Assembly (NCBI GenBank): GCA_024305745.1
Contig: JAHRBS010000013.1
Coordinates: 2,604,001 to 2,668,000, forward strand
Origin: Polyporus tsugae
Lineage: Eukaryota > Basidiomycota > Agaricomycetes > Polyporales > Polyporaceae
Reading direction: 5' to 3'
DNA: 64,000 nt
The notes under the pieces are model-generated. The model ran no database searches. It saw only the letters and a program-made list of their open reading frames with translations, and was not told the DNA's origin. Positions 33,396 to 43,040 of this stretch are shown here, one piece after another (the first letter of the stretch is position 1; each line of letters begins with the position of its first letter). The position numbers and the translations under genes were made by a program.

Positions 33396-34183
33396 TCAGG
33401 CGGCCTTCTGTTCGCCCGTGCCCGCGGCGTCGTCGGCCTTCACGAAGCGTTTCGGCATGGCCTCTACGACCTGCTGCACGCGCCGGCGTTCCTCCAGCCG
33501 GTTCCGCTGACAGATGGACCTGCAACAACGAAGTTGAGCTTCAGAACGCCGTCCGACACGTCGCCGCGGGTGTCGTGAAGGGGCAGCAAAGAAAGAACGC
33601 GAAGACGGACGCACCATGTCCCGAGCGAGATGAGCGCGAACGTGCCGACGGCCCAGTTTGACGCGACGAACACGCCTGCCGGTGTGCCGTGCCGAACGCG
33701 AAGGGATCCGCGCACCTTGAAGGTCAGCGATGGCACGACACGACACGAGAAGAGATGCGATGCGGGAGGTAGGGGAAGAGGAGTGAAGGGAGATAGGGAG
33801 GAAGAACGAGGAGAGAAGACACGCACTGGTGGACATGCCGCGAATGAACCCGATGCCGACCCCGCTCGCGATCCCGCTCAGCAAGCTATTCCGCGCGCAC
33901 GGAATCTCGTTGATCCTGTTCAGGTCATCGCGCGGGGATATTCTCTTCCTTGGACGTAGACACAGTCGGAGGCGGGGGCGGAGGCGGAGACAGGCGCGAC
34001 CGACGTCAGTCGCGTCTCCCGCTGCCTAGCATAAATACGACGGCGTACCTGGAAGGCTTCCTTGAAGTCACCCCACCGGCTTCCGGTTGTTTCTACTTGG
34101 TACACGATCCGTTTCGAGTGCGAGGGAGTCTCAGGTGGGGGGAATGATGGTGGTTCTGATCCACTTGGTGGCGTTGACGACAT
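33396..34183 (-). CDS. COX20: COX20-like cytochrome c oxidase assembly protein
   Basis: Four exons: 34049-34183, 33827-33944, 33615-33675, 33396-33519; 145 residues. After a Pro/Ser-rich N-terminus comes NEIPCARNSLLSGIASGVGIGFIRG, the first membrane hairpin segment, then ASNWAVGTFALISLGTW, the second, and a charged Arg/Glu-rich helix at the C-terminus. The IPC word and the two short Gly-rich membrane helices are the pattern of Cox20/FAM36A, the inner-membrane chaperone that helps Cox2 mature. The third exon is 61 nt. An in-frame ATG 15 nt upstream (34198) is an alternative start. Exon 2's acceptor (GGAAG) is the least certain splice site. Confidence 0.8.
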
Positions 34184-34198
34184 GGTGGTGGCAAGCAA

Positions 34199-34570
34199 GA
34201 CCTCAAGGCCTCAAGCCGCAGCGCGTCGTCGCTCGGCACGCACTACTTACTTATTAAATTATGCATCATGGGCGCTCCAAAACATCTACTCTCGAGACTC
34301 TCCAGACCATGCGCAAGTGACAGATTCGTTCTCTGTTGACCACAGGTACCCAAGGGTATAATGTAACTGACAAGTAACATTGCAGTCTCCAGACCTAGTG
34401 GTATTGAAGCGAAGCCGCACACGATAGCATACTGAACACCCCATCAACAACCAGTGCGAGTAACCCCAGCCAGATAAAGAACTATATTCCAAACTTGATC
34501 CATTTGAAACACCGAGCTCCTGGCCAATTGACCAGTCCCAAAGGTGCCCCAAAAAGAAAAAGCAAGGGAA
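34199..34570. other. Intergenic between COX20 and U2
   Basis: No gene supported. It holds the COX20 promoter and the 3' flank of the U2 snRNA; a minus-strand frame crossing 34286-34657 overlaps the RNA gene and is not credible. Confidence 0.45.
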
Positions 34571-34574
34571 ATCC

Positions 34575-34757
34575 CCCGACGACGCAAGCCGGCAGTGCAG
34601 TGGCAAGGTCATCACGCCTCCGAGTTGCAAGCAGAGCTCGAAGGACAAGGGCTGCAAAAATTAGATAACCAATAATGGAGGCGGTGCCTCCATAATAGTG
34701 GTTAAACTATTAAGAACAGATACTACACTTGATCTAAGCCAAAAGGCCAGAGTGGTA
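34575..34757 (-). ncRNA. U2 spliceosomal snRNA
   Basis: The minus strand carries the U2 hallmark GGCCTTTTGGCTTAGATCAA near the 5' end, then AGTGTAGTATCTGTTCTTAA, which includes GTAGTA that pairs with intron branch sites. A GGAGGC-ACC-GCCTCC hairpin matches stem II, and TAATTTTTG is a plausible Sm site before 3' stem-loops. The 3' limit is approximate. Compared with the usual loop I sequence, GCTTAGATCAA replaces GCTAAGATCAA. Confidence 0.93.
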
Positions 34758-34781
34758 AGGAATCAAGTATGTCTGGCCGAG

Positions 34782-34790
34782 GCTTATATA
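34782..34790 (-). promoter_or_regulatory. TATA-like element of the U2 snRNA gene
   Basis: CTATATAAG on the minus strand, about 25-30 nt before the inferred U2 5' end; consistent with RNA polymerase II initiation. Confidence 0.5.
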
Positions 34791-34894
34791 GAAGCAAGCC
34801 GCCGCGCACGGACCAGGTCCATTGGTGGCTCAGTCCGCCGGTTGGAAATCTCCGTAAAGCCGTTACGATAGTCGGGAACGTTGTTTAGGCCACA

Positions 34895-34964
34895 GCATTA
34901 ATGGGGTAGTGGTAACCTGGGTCGTTGCCATCGACCCGCCGGGGGTTCGATTCCCTCTTAATGC
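34895..34964 (+). tRNA. tRNA-Gly (GCC)
   Basis: 70 nt folding as a cloverleaf: acceptor GCATTAA pairs with TTAATGC, anticodon stem GGTCG/CGACC with loop TTGCCAT (anticodon GCC at 34927-34929), T-arm GGGGG-TTCGATT-CCCTC. Box A-like (TGGGGTAGTGG) and box B (GGTTCGATTCC) promoters are internal. No intron. It lies divergently 137 nt from U2. Confidence 0.93.
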
Positions 34965-35113
34965 ATATCTTTCACCATGACGAGTTTTTGAGTTTTAGGC
35001 TTGGCTATACTAACTTACATCCAGGAACACAAACCGTTTAAACGTTAAGTAGCACAACATTTTATTGTGCAGTTGGGCATCCTGTGCAACAACTTGAACA
35101 AGGCGGCCAGTAC

Positions 35114-35525
35114 TCAAGAGGCAGGGTTGTGCGGATGCACTGAGCTCTCTGTCGTCATCTCCTCCAGTATGGTTTCCTTCAAAGGCTTCCCGCGGCCGGG
35201 GCTGCCCAACGCGTCCTCCCGCCGACTCTCGGCCTCCTCTGCTTCCCGCGCGCCCGCCTTCAGTCCCCACGAACGCTGGTTGGTGCTGGGCTCGGAAGGC
35301 TCGTTCTACATCGGCAAAGTCGAATATCTAGATCAGAACTGCTCCTGACCGATGCAACGAAATGCGAGGGAGACTTACATGCGGTGGGTGTTTGAGGTAC
35401 TCCTCGTGCATGTCGTGCTCGGTCACGGTCGGACGGTTCACGATCTGGTACGGCTTCTTGAACGTGAGCGCCTCGTCCGTCCTGTTCAGCTCGTCGTGGC
35501 GGTCGTGGCGGCTGATGTGCGACAT
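35114..35525 (-). CDS. Small charged protein of unknown function
   Basis: Two exons, 35379-35525 and 35114-35305, joined across a GTAAGT...TAG intron of 73 nt; 112 residues. It starts MSHISRHDRHDELNRTDEAL, then has KPYQIVNRPTVTEHDMHEEYL, a Glu/Arg-rich segment (GAREAEEAESRRED) and a tail ending in EEMTTESSVHPHNPAS. It is very hydrophilic with no membrane segment, cysteine or known motif, and is likely flexible or partly helical. The second exon is open only in the spliced frame, which supports the model. The function is not known to me. Confidence 0.65.
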
Positions 35526-36078
35526 GGTGATATATCGTCGCGGGGTGTGAGAACGACGTCGATCCAGCGTGGGGCGTTGTATCGCAAGTGGTGTGTTTGT
35601 GAGCGAGGGCAAAGAAAGCGGAGTCAGTAGGCAGGTTGGGACCGCTGTAGGCGAGCTACTTGTATGCCCATGTCTCGGTATCCGTGCGTCATGGTGATGT
35701 CACTAGAGAATGGTAGATGGTTCGGAATGTCCTCCTCCTCCTCTAAGCGCTCGAGCCAGGGCTGTTAGTGTGCCATCACTTTTGGAAAGTGGTGTGGTGA
35801 AGGCCGACATAGAAAATAACATTGGAGAAACGGGCCCGATAGGGGTCTGATATGCAATGAGTGACTGGTCAATTGTATGTGAAATGCGGCTGATAACGCG
35901 CCAAGCGGTCTTAAGTAGATCCTAAAGGATTATACGTCGACGGGGTGAGTATGGTCGAAGGTCTTGCCAAAAGCCTTGACCATAAGGAACAGTCAGACAC
36001 CGTCGTTAAGCCTATCCTCTCAAATAAAAAATCTGAGCAGAATGTGTGTCATTTCGGGGTACGTGGTGCATGGACGTA
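35526..36078. other. Intergenic, nothing supported
   Basis: Promoter region of the small charged protein and 3' flank of the LYR gene. No ORF or RNA is evident. Confidence 0.45.
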
Positions 36079-37499
36079 CTAAGCAGGAACGGTCTCATCC
36101 ATCATGGTACGCCGCCTCGCATTCTCCGCCTCTATTTCCTCCATCATCTTGTCCAACGCCGCCTGGTTCCCCGGCTTCCCCAACTCAACCCGCCACGTCT
36201 CGTCGTCCTTCAACTTATGCCCGAGCTGCCGTTTCACCTGCGCGGCGTACCCGACCTCGCTAGGGCTCCTCGCGATCCTGTCCATCCTTCTCTGCTCCTC
36301 CGTCATCCGCGACAGGACATGCGGGGGCGGTCCCTTGTTCATCAGCTTGCGCAGACGGTTCGTGACCTCCCCGCGCCGCCACCGCTCGCGCTCGCGCGTC
36401 TTGTTGCGGATCTTCTCCCGTCTCGCCTCCTTGATCGCTGCGAGCATCTCTGGGGGGTAGGGCGACACCTGACGGGCGCGATCACGCTCGAAGCTCTCGG
36501 ACAGGGTCTTCATGAGGCCGTCAAGTGGTTGGCCTTAGCAGGCGTGCCGTATGCATCAGCACAAAAGCGCGCGAGGGTCCTCGATGATAATACGCACGCC
36601 ATCCGGCAGTGTCCTCCGTGAACACGCGTTCGATCGACTGGCCTTCCTTCTCAGCTACCTTTACGAGGGTGTCCTCGAACTTGAACTCCGTATTCAATAG
36701 TTTCGCGTATTCTTGGATGGTATCGAATGTGCCTATTCGGCGTGCGCGCGCTTTCCGTCTGGACGTGATCATGCCGGTGATGTGTAGAGGTTGGGGGATG
36801 AGCCGGGGGAGAGCCTTGTGGAAGAGGGAGGGTCGAAGGTAGCCCCCAGTCATGATTGGACGCGTGCGCATCCTCTCATACCAGTCCTTCACAATGTGTC
36901 AGCGAGATTGAGCGACCTCGAGAAGGCGAATGGCTGTACGTACTAGCTCCTCTTCGTAAACCGCTTCGGCTCTACGTTGCAAGCGTGCCCCGTCCAGCAT
37001 TCGGCTGTAGCGAGCGCATACAGCGGCGAAATGTTGGTCTCCTGCGCGAGCTTTCCGGAATATGTCCCACCACTACACATCAAATTCAGAAGGGAATGGG
37101 AGAAGGGAGAGCGAGAGGGTGTACGTACCTTGTGAGCCTTCCGCAACTCCCTGACGACGTCTCCTTGCACACGCATGTTCTTACGAACGCGGAAGAACGC
37201 GCACATGTGCGACCTGATCTTAAAAAATTGCTGTCAGCAACTCGCCATCCTCCTTGCCTTCGTCTAGTCGTCCGGGGGCCGTCCTACACGAGGAACATAG
37301 AGGACAAGCCAGAGACACGTACCACTTCGTCAGGCGCGTCGCGCAGGATTCCTCGGTATAACGTCCATAGCGTGGGTATGCGATGGGCCTCGAGGCGGGT
37401 CAGAGGTGCGCGAAATTGAGTAGGTCTGAGCGGGGCAAGGAGGGTCGCGATGCGGGCGCGGTGCGCGAAGGATTCCGCGGAAGGAAGAGGCACAAGCAT
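36079..37499 (-). CDS. LYR-motif mitochondrial protein with long C-terminal extension
   Basis: Five exons: 37323-37499, 37129-37218, 36944-37072, 36598-36886, 36079-36533; 379 residues. The first 100 residues have the Complex1_LYR pattern: TLWTLYRGILRDAP (LYR, then the hydrophobic partner), RSHMCAFFRVRKN and ELRKAHK. LYR proteins bind acyl carrier protein and the iron-sulfur chaperone system or act in respiratory complex and mitoribosome assembly. The middle (ITSRRKARARRIGTF) is basic and the last 150 residues form a charged, helical Arg/Glu-rich tail. The usual LYRM length is 80-130 residues, so this one is unusually long. The 64-nt last intron is needed to join the tail; without it the protein would stop at 36521. 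The N-terminus could be a matrix signal. Confidence 0.75.
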
Positions 37500-37864
37500 C
37501 CAGCACCAAGTAACGCAAGTATGGTCTAGCTAGACAGAATGAGATAGAAAATGCAATCTTTGACTGACAAGTACTACACCACGTGGAGGACGGCTGTTAG
37601 ATCTATGACATCGTTCAGGTCGTGGACGTTGAGGCGAGAGGAAGGTCGAGGAGCCGCGGCGGCCTCGAGCTCACTTCCGAGTCGCGCTCGTTGGGCGCTT
37701 CTATCAGGCGCACACAATTGTATCAAACTCGACTGTGACTAGGACTGTTGAATACAGAGACAAACAGTGATATGTATATGCACAGCGCAAATTGATAGCC
37801 AAAAAATACAGCAGGGCGCGCAAAACGAGGGTATGTCGATGCAGAAGCAGTAGCAATTAGACTT
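37500..37864. other. Intergenic between the LYR and protease genes
   Basis: 365 nt, AT-richer than the coding neighbours; no gene supported. Confidence 0.45.
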
Positions 37865-39568
37865 TCATGCGAGCTGGGCAAAGCCAACAGAACCACTCTG
37901 ATCGGCGTTGAAGACAGTGTAGACGTTCTTCATGAAGCTGCGCAGAACAATTAGAAACAGGGGTACGGCATTGGTTGAGGACGACTCACGTATCACCAAG
38001 GAGCCAGACATCGTCTCCGAGCCCAAGGTCCGCGCCGGTTATCGCACCAGCGCAATCGCTGGAACCCTCCTCCATAGGACCGAGGTTCAGGCTACGATGG
38101 ACTATCAGTATTCATAGCTCTAACGGTCCAACAACGGGGTGGCAACGTACTCGTTGGCGCTGATAGACCATGAGTTCCCGCCCCAGCTGAACGCGACCTC
38201 CGGGACCGAGTCGCACGGGAAAGTGTATATTCCTTGCTCGAGCGGATTCGCGCCTTGTACGGTCTGCCAGAACGCATCCGCCGCGGCAGTAGGCGCAGTG
38301 ATCAGCGTGCTGCCTGAGTCTATGATGGTCTGGAACGCAGAGATGGAGGACGGGGCCTGGCCGTTGACCGTTACCGAGCCCCCGCCAATGATCCAGTAGC
38401 CGATGGTGGAGGAAAGAGGGTGGTACTCGATGTCGCCCGTGAAGGAATCACTGTTCGTTCCGCCGATCGTCAATTCGGAACCGGACTGGGCGAGCTTGAA
38501 GGCGAAGGTGGTATCCGGGACGACGCCTTGTTGCATTGCAGTGTAGAAGAAAGGCGTCTGTTCGAGAGATGTCAAGTACCTCGATGAATGACTGCGCTGC
38601 GGAAGATGGGGCAAGCACATACGCTTTGGAGGTTAGACAGAGCGGGAAGACCCATCCCCATAATCCCGTCCATGGGCTCGGACTGGAATTCGGAGGACTC
38701 CTCGGTGACTGCGGCGAGGAACTGCCCACTGACCGTGACACCACCCACGATAACTGCAACGGACGTCAGCATACCATCTACAGGTCTATATGCGCCATGT
38801 AGATGCTCACCGGTGTCAGAGAAGGGCGTGCCGGACGTGCTCGAGCCATCGCCGTAGGAGATCTGAAACGAGCCGTTCTCTTGCTGACTCTCCGACGACG
38901 TCGACGGGTCGTATGCGTTCTGGCCGCCACAGTCCTGGCACGACGCGGACGGAACCCAGAGGTCGGCGGAGCCCGTGTCGAAGTCAACCACGAAGCTTTG
39001 CGGGGGGTTACCGATGGTGAGTTGGCCCGTCCACAGGGAATCGCCATTTTGGTCGGTCAGTGGCACGCTTCCAACAGTCGCGCCGGATGGTGCGGAGGAC
39101 GGGACGGCGGTCCCAGTGGGAGTAACTGTGGTGGATGACGGCTCGGAGATGGTACCTGTTGACAGCACAGTGGAAGTTTCGATTGGAATCCCGGGCTCGG
39201 TCGCAGATACGATTCCTGTCGTAGTCAGAGTCACGGTGGGGGTTCCGCCGGGTTGGGTGGGGGCGCCGCTGGGTTCTCCGCTGTGATGACCGTGGCGGCG
39301 GTTCTTCTGGATGGTTTGAAGGTTCTGACGGTGCTTGCTGTTTAAAATTTCCAGAGTTAGCCGTACGATAACCCACGACGACGAGGACGGACACATACTT
39401 CTTCTGTCGAGTGATCTCGTTGATCGCTTTTGCGAAATTGAAGGTGCCATCGGTGTTGGTTAGGCCGCCACGCTTGGCAAGCGAGACACTCGTCGGCTTG
39501 CGCACAATGGGATTTGCGGAAGCCATGAGTGCAAGTGTGACGACGATGAGAGTTGCCTTGCAGAACAT
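37865..39568 (-). CDS. Secreted pepsin-type aspartic protease (A1 family)
   Basis: Six exons: 39399-39568, 38811-39337, 38623-38753, 38151-38557, 37990-38091, 37865-37937; 469 residues. A signal peptide (MFCKATLIVVTLALMASA) is followed by a short basic propeptide, a Ser/Thr/Pro-rich stretch at about residues 77-148, then the two catalytic lobes: VDFDTGSADLW (Asp near 175) and IIDSGSTLIT (Asp near 356). The flap Tyr is in SYGDGSSTSG. The C-terminus is LGDTFMKNVYTVFNADQSGSVGFAQ, as in fungal pepsins such as polyporopepsin. It cleaves protein substrates at acid pH outside the cell. The Ser/Thr-rich segment before the mature lobes is uncommon and would be heavily O-glycosylated; it may act as a spacer or wall anchor. 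Confidence 0.92.
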
Positions 39569-40480
39569 CTTTTAATATCGGGGTGGCGAAGGAGCTGTAG
39601 GATCTATGAGCAATTGAAGACGACTCGAGAGAAGGGAACCTTGGGACCTAAGGATGTGACACCACAATAAGAGGCTTTATACTGTCTCCCCATAGAGGAT
39701 CCAGTGCTCTCATCATGGTGGGGAGAACGTCGTAGCGTATGGTACCCGCAACCCGACCGCCGAACATCATTGTGAACACCTTCGTAGGGATTCGGTTGCC
39801 ACGTCGAAACCTGGAGTTGTCACGGAAATGAGTCCGCGAGTCAGCATATAATACCCGGATCGCCGAGGCACTGAATGCAAACATACGGAACTGCAGTGCC
39901 TGGATAGATCGTAGCATGCTCCTGCCACCTCAGAATGCCATTAGGGCAACTATCATCCCCGGGTCTCCTCGTCTGAGGCAAGGCAGGGGGAGAAATGTTG
40001 ATAACAACACCGGACCAATCGAACCCGCGGTTTGACTGTCGCTGACCACCAGAAAATTCCAGTGCATGGACAAGACCAGTCTTGAGCTATATTTACATCC
40101 GCTGCGAGGAACACGTTATGGTAGGCTCTTAGTAGCAGTTGAGACCCCGAGGCGGCAGGTGTATGATGCAGTCATTCAGCGACGAACAGATGGGGTTGAG
40201 CCTGAGTTCGAGTAACCATAGAGTGCGGGTCCAGTCTCCTGCACGACGTTCGCTTGTATGTTCACGGATGGCAATGGATTGAGGCTGGATCTGTCTTTTG
40301 CGTATTGGACTTTTGTTGCAAGGATTGCGTGTGACAAGTACGCAGCAGGAGTATCGGTAGCGATGGTCCAGGTGAGTGCGAACAAGAAGGTAAGTAAGTA
40401 ATCATAATAGAGTGGGACGTGGGGGCGTTTAGGCCACATGGAGTCCACATGGTGCCGCGTGGCTGCCATGTGCGCTGCCC
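39569..40480. other. Intergenic up to gypsy-2
   Basis: Promoter of the protease gene and about 700 nt of sequence with no supported gene. The minus-strand frame at 39648-39917 is short and unsupported. Confidence 0.45.
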
Positions 40481-40484
40481 AGGG

Positions 40485-40814
40485 TGTTAACGCAGGCTAT
40501 TGGCTCGGTAACGTTCGGTTTGCTCCTGTTTGTATCCTTCCCGTTTTGGTACTCAACGCCCGAGAAGTCCCTCGTAATCCACCGCACCCCAACTCTCCTA
40601 ACGTCTCCACCTCATCCGTAGTCTCCGTAGTCTACTATACGACATAATTACTGCTATATGCGTTCAGCGCAGTCCCGAGCTCCCGCTGGAGCTATGACAT
40701 AGTTACTCGAGCTCGCATGTATATTAATGCCCTGTGCTCGCCATGTAATGACAGATCTCCGCTCTGCTCTCACGCCCGCCGGTTCGAGCTCCGAAAGTAC
40801 AGAGCGTCACCACA
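40485..40814 (+). repeat. Gypsy-2 5' LTR
   Basis: 330 bp, starts TGTTAACGCAGG and ends GCGTCACCACA. Matches 46086-46415. Confidence 0.93.
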
Positions 40815-40829
40815 CTTGATCAAGTGTGG
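40810..40829. other. Perfect 20-bp palindrome across the LTR/leader junction of gypsy-2
   Basis: CCACACTTGATCAAGTGTGG reads the same on both strands. Its first five bases are the end of the LTR; the rest is where a tRNA primer-binding site is expected. No TGG tRNA 3'-end complement directly follows the LTR. Confidence 0.6.
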
Positions 40830-41018
40830 GTTCTTTCCCTTTGCCCGCACTTCGCTTGACTTCCTATCCGCTTATCCTCGAGACCGCCTTCTCGCTGAAC
40901 ATCCCCACTTCGCATCCAACCCGGTTGCCCGTAACATCATCGTTGACACGCTCTGCGGTACGTAACAAGTAGCGCTACACCAACCCCATCTGAACATACT
41001 TAGCGTGCCCCATCTGCT

Positions 41019-43040
41019 ATGCAGACTGACCAGGATCTCCTGGGGCAGCTCGCTGCCAACCTCCCTCCCGAAGCATATAACACGCTTGCCCCCATTCTCC
41101 AGAACCTTGACCAGCGAGTCGAGGCCGCCGTGCAGGTACCGCCACAGTCCACTGTTACCGTCGACAATCGTCGAACCTCCCTCGAGAATGCCTTTTCCTC
41201 CGCCAACTTCATCATCCAACAACCCCAAGCACCACCTACCATCACTTCTTCCTCCGCTCGCCCAAACACCATCAAGGCTGAGCCACCGCACTTCCACAGA
41301 AAGGAGTCGGAAGATGTTAGTGCTTGGATACTGGTGGTAGAGGACTACTTACGAGGGTTACACATAACAGAAACTGATTGGCCGCTGCAAATCCCACTAC
41401 TGTTCCGTAGTGACGCGATGCAGTGGTACATTTCTCTGCGAAAGAAGACGACCGCGCTCGGCAAGAAGCTCTCCTGGACGGACCTGAAGGCCGAGCTTCG
41501 GGCGAAGTTCGACTCGCCTCTTCGCGTCGAGTCCCTGCGCAACGACCTCCGCAACCTGCCCTTCAAGGGAAACCTACTCCGTTATGCATCCTCCTTCCGA
41601 GAGATAGAGACACAGATCCCCGACAGTGAGATGACCTTTGGTGATCGTCTTGCCAACTTCCTCGCTCATCTTCCGCAAGACCACGCCCGGGAGCTCCATC
41701 GGGAGAAGCCGACCAACGTAGAGGAGATGTACTTTGCTGCCAAGGAGCTGTACCGTCTGTCTATGCTGCACCATGCAAACCCAAGTGGTACGTCTCAGCA
41801 GAACAGGAAGGGAAGAGACAAGCCGAGTCACTCATCTTTTCCCTCTTTCGCTCCGTCCGCAGCATCTGCTCCCACAACGGCCGCTTCGTCCTCCAATCCA
41901 CAGCCAATGGACCTGGACACGATGGAGACATCCGGCAGAGACGCCGGGTCAAGGCAGCGTAACCTGCTCCGGGTACGTTGCTACAACTGCAATAGGACGG
42001 GGCACTACTCACGTAACTGTCGCTCTCCGCGCAAAACCCGTCCACAGGAGTTGAACTTGATGGGTGTCGAGAAGCTCTACCCTGTACCCGAGGAGGACCC
42101 CGAGGCTACGCAGGTTGATGACGACGATATGCCATCACTATGCACCAATACTACCGGTTATCTAGCTGACAATGAGGGGCCACTCACCGACGACTACGAC
42201 AACATTCCATCCCTTGCATCTGTATCGTCTGACAACCTCGTCATCATCGACACGAGCCCGAGCAGTACTGAGGCCCAATGGGGGGCTGACACACCTGCAA
42301 GCGACCGGAACATCCAGCTGGAAACAGAGGAGGAGGCTATGAATGTCGACCCCACTCGACCGCCGCTAGTACGTCAACCAGCTCTTCACGACATCGAACT
42401 GTATGTCCTCGATGTGAATCTTGGTGCTCTTGCCACCGACTTCTGCATCCTCAACCTCGACGATGGCGCAGACACCCGACAGGACCTGCCTGTGTACCGA
42501 GTCTTCATCCTGACTCCAAACCGGCACCATGCTGAGTTCCGCTGCATCAACACTATCATTGACAGTGGAGCCGCTTCCTGCTACATCCTGCCGTCCCTCG
42601 TCCACGACCTCCAGATCGAGACATTCCCTATCACGCGCCGTCTTATCCGGGGCGCCGGCACGACCTCCACGTCCGCAATCACCCGCTTCAAGGTGAAGAT
42701 TGGAGGTATTGTTCGCCCGGTTGTCGCATACATCCTGGACCGCGACTGCTTGCGCTATGGACTTGTCCTCGGCCAGGACTGGATGCGCCGACACAACGCC
42801 CAACCGGACTGGAACACCATGTCTTGGTACCTCACCAACCCTCTCACCGCTCAAACCGTCCGTATGGTCATGGAACCTGTCGATCGGTCAGCTGAGGACC
42901 CTCCGCTGCCATACACACCTCCGCCTCCGCCACCGCCGTACTCACCATCTCCGGAGACCGAGCTCTACACTACGCAGGAGTTGGAGGACCTCTTCGCCTC
43001 GTACCCATTGGACTGTCTTCCGCTGGACCCTGAGCCTTAG
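41019..43040 (+). pseudogene. Gypsy-2 gag-protease
   Basis: Open from ATG at 41019 for 673 codons to TAG at 43038-43040. The capsid region is about residues 90-255, the zinc knuckle is CYNCNRTGHYSRNC near residue 315, then an acidic linker, then a retropepsin with intact DSGA (TIIDSGAASCYI, near residue 515) and YGLVLGQDWMRRHN. A proline run PPPPPPP lies near the end. The pol frame continues in the same phase directly after the TAG, so the stop is either a nonsense mutation (CAG to TAG is the simplest) or a site of stop-codon readthrough. Confidence 0.88.

Noticed and set aside
34286..34657. 123-codon minus-strand frame
   Set aside because: Overlaps the U2 snRNA gene.
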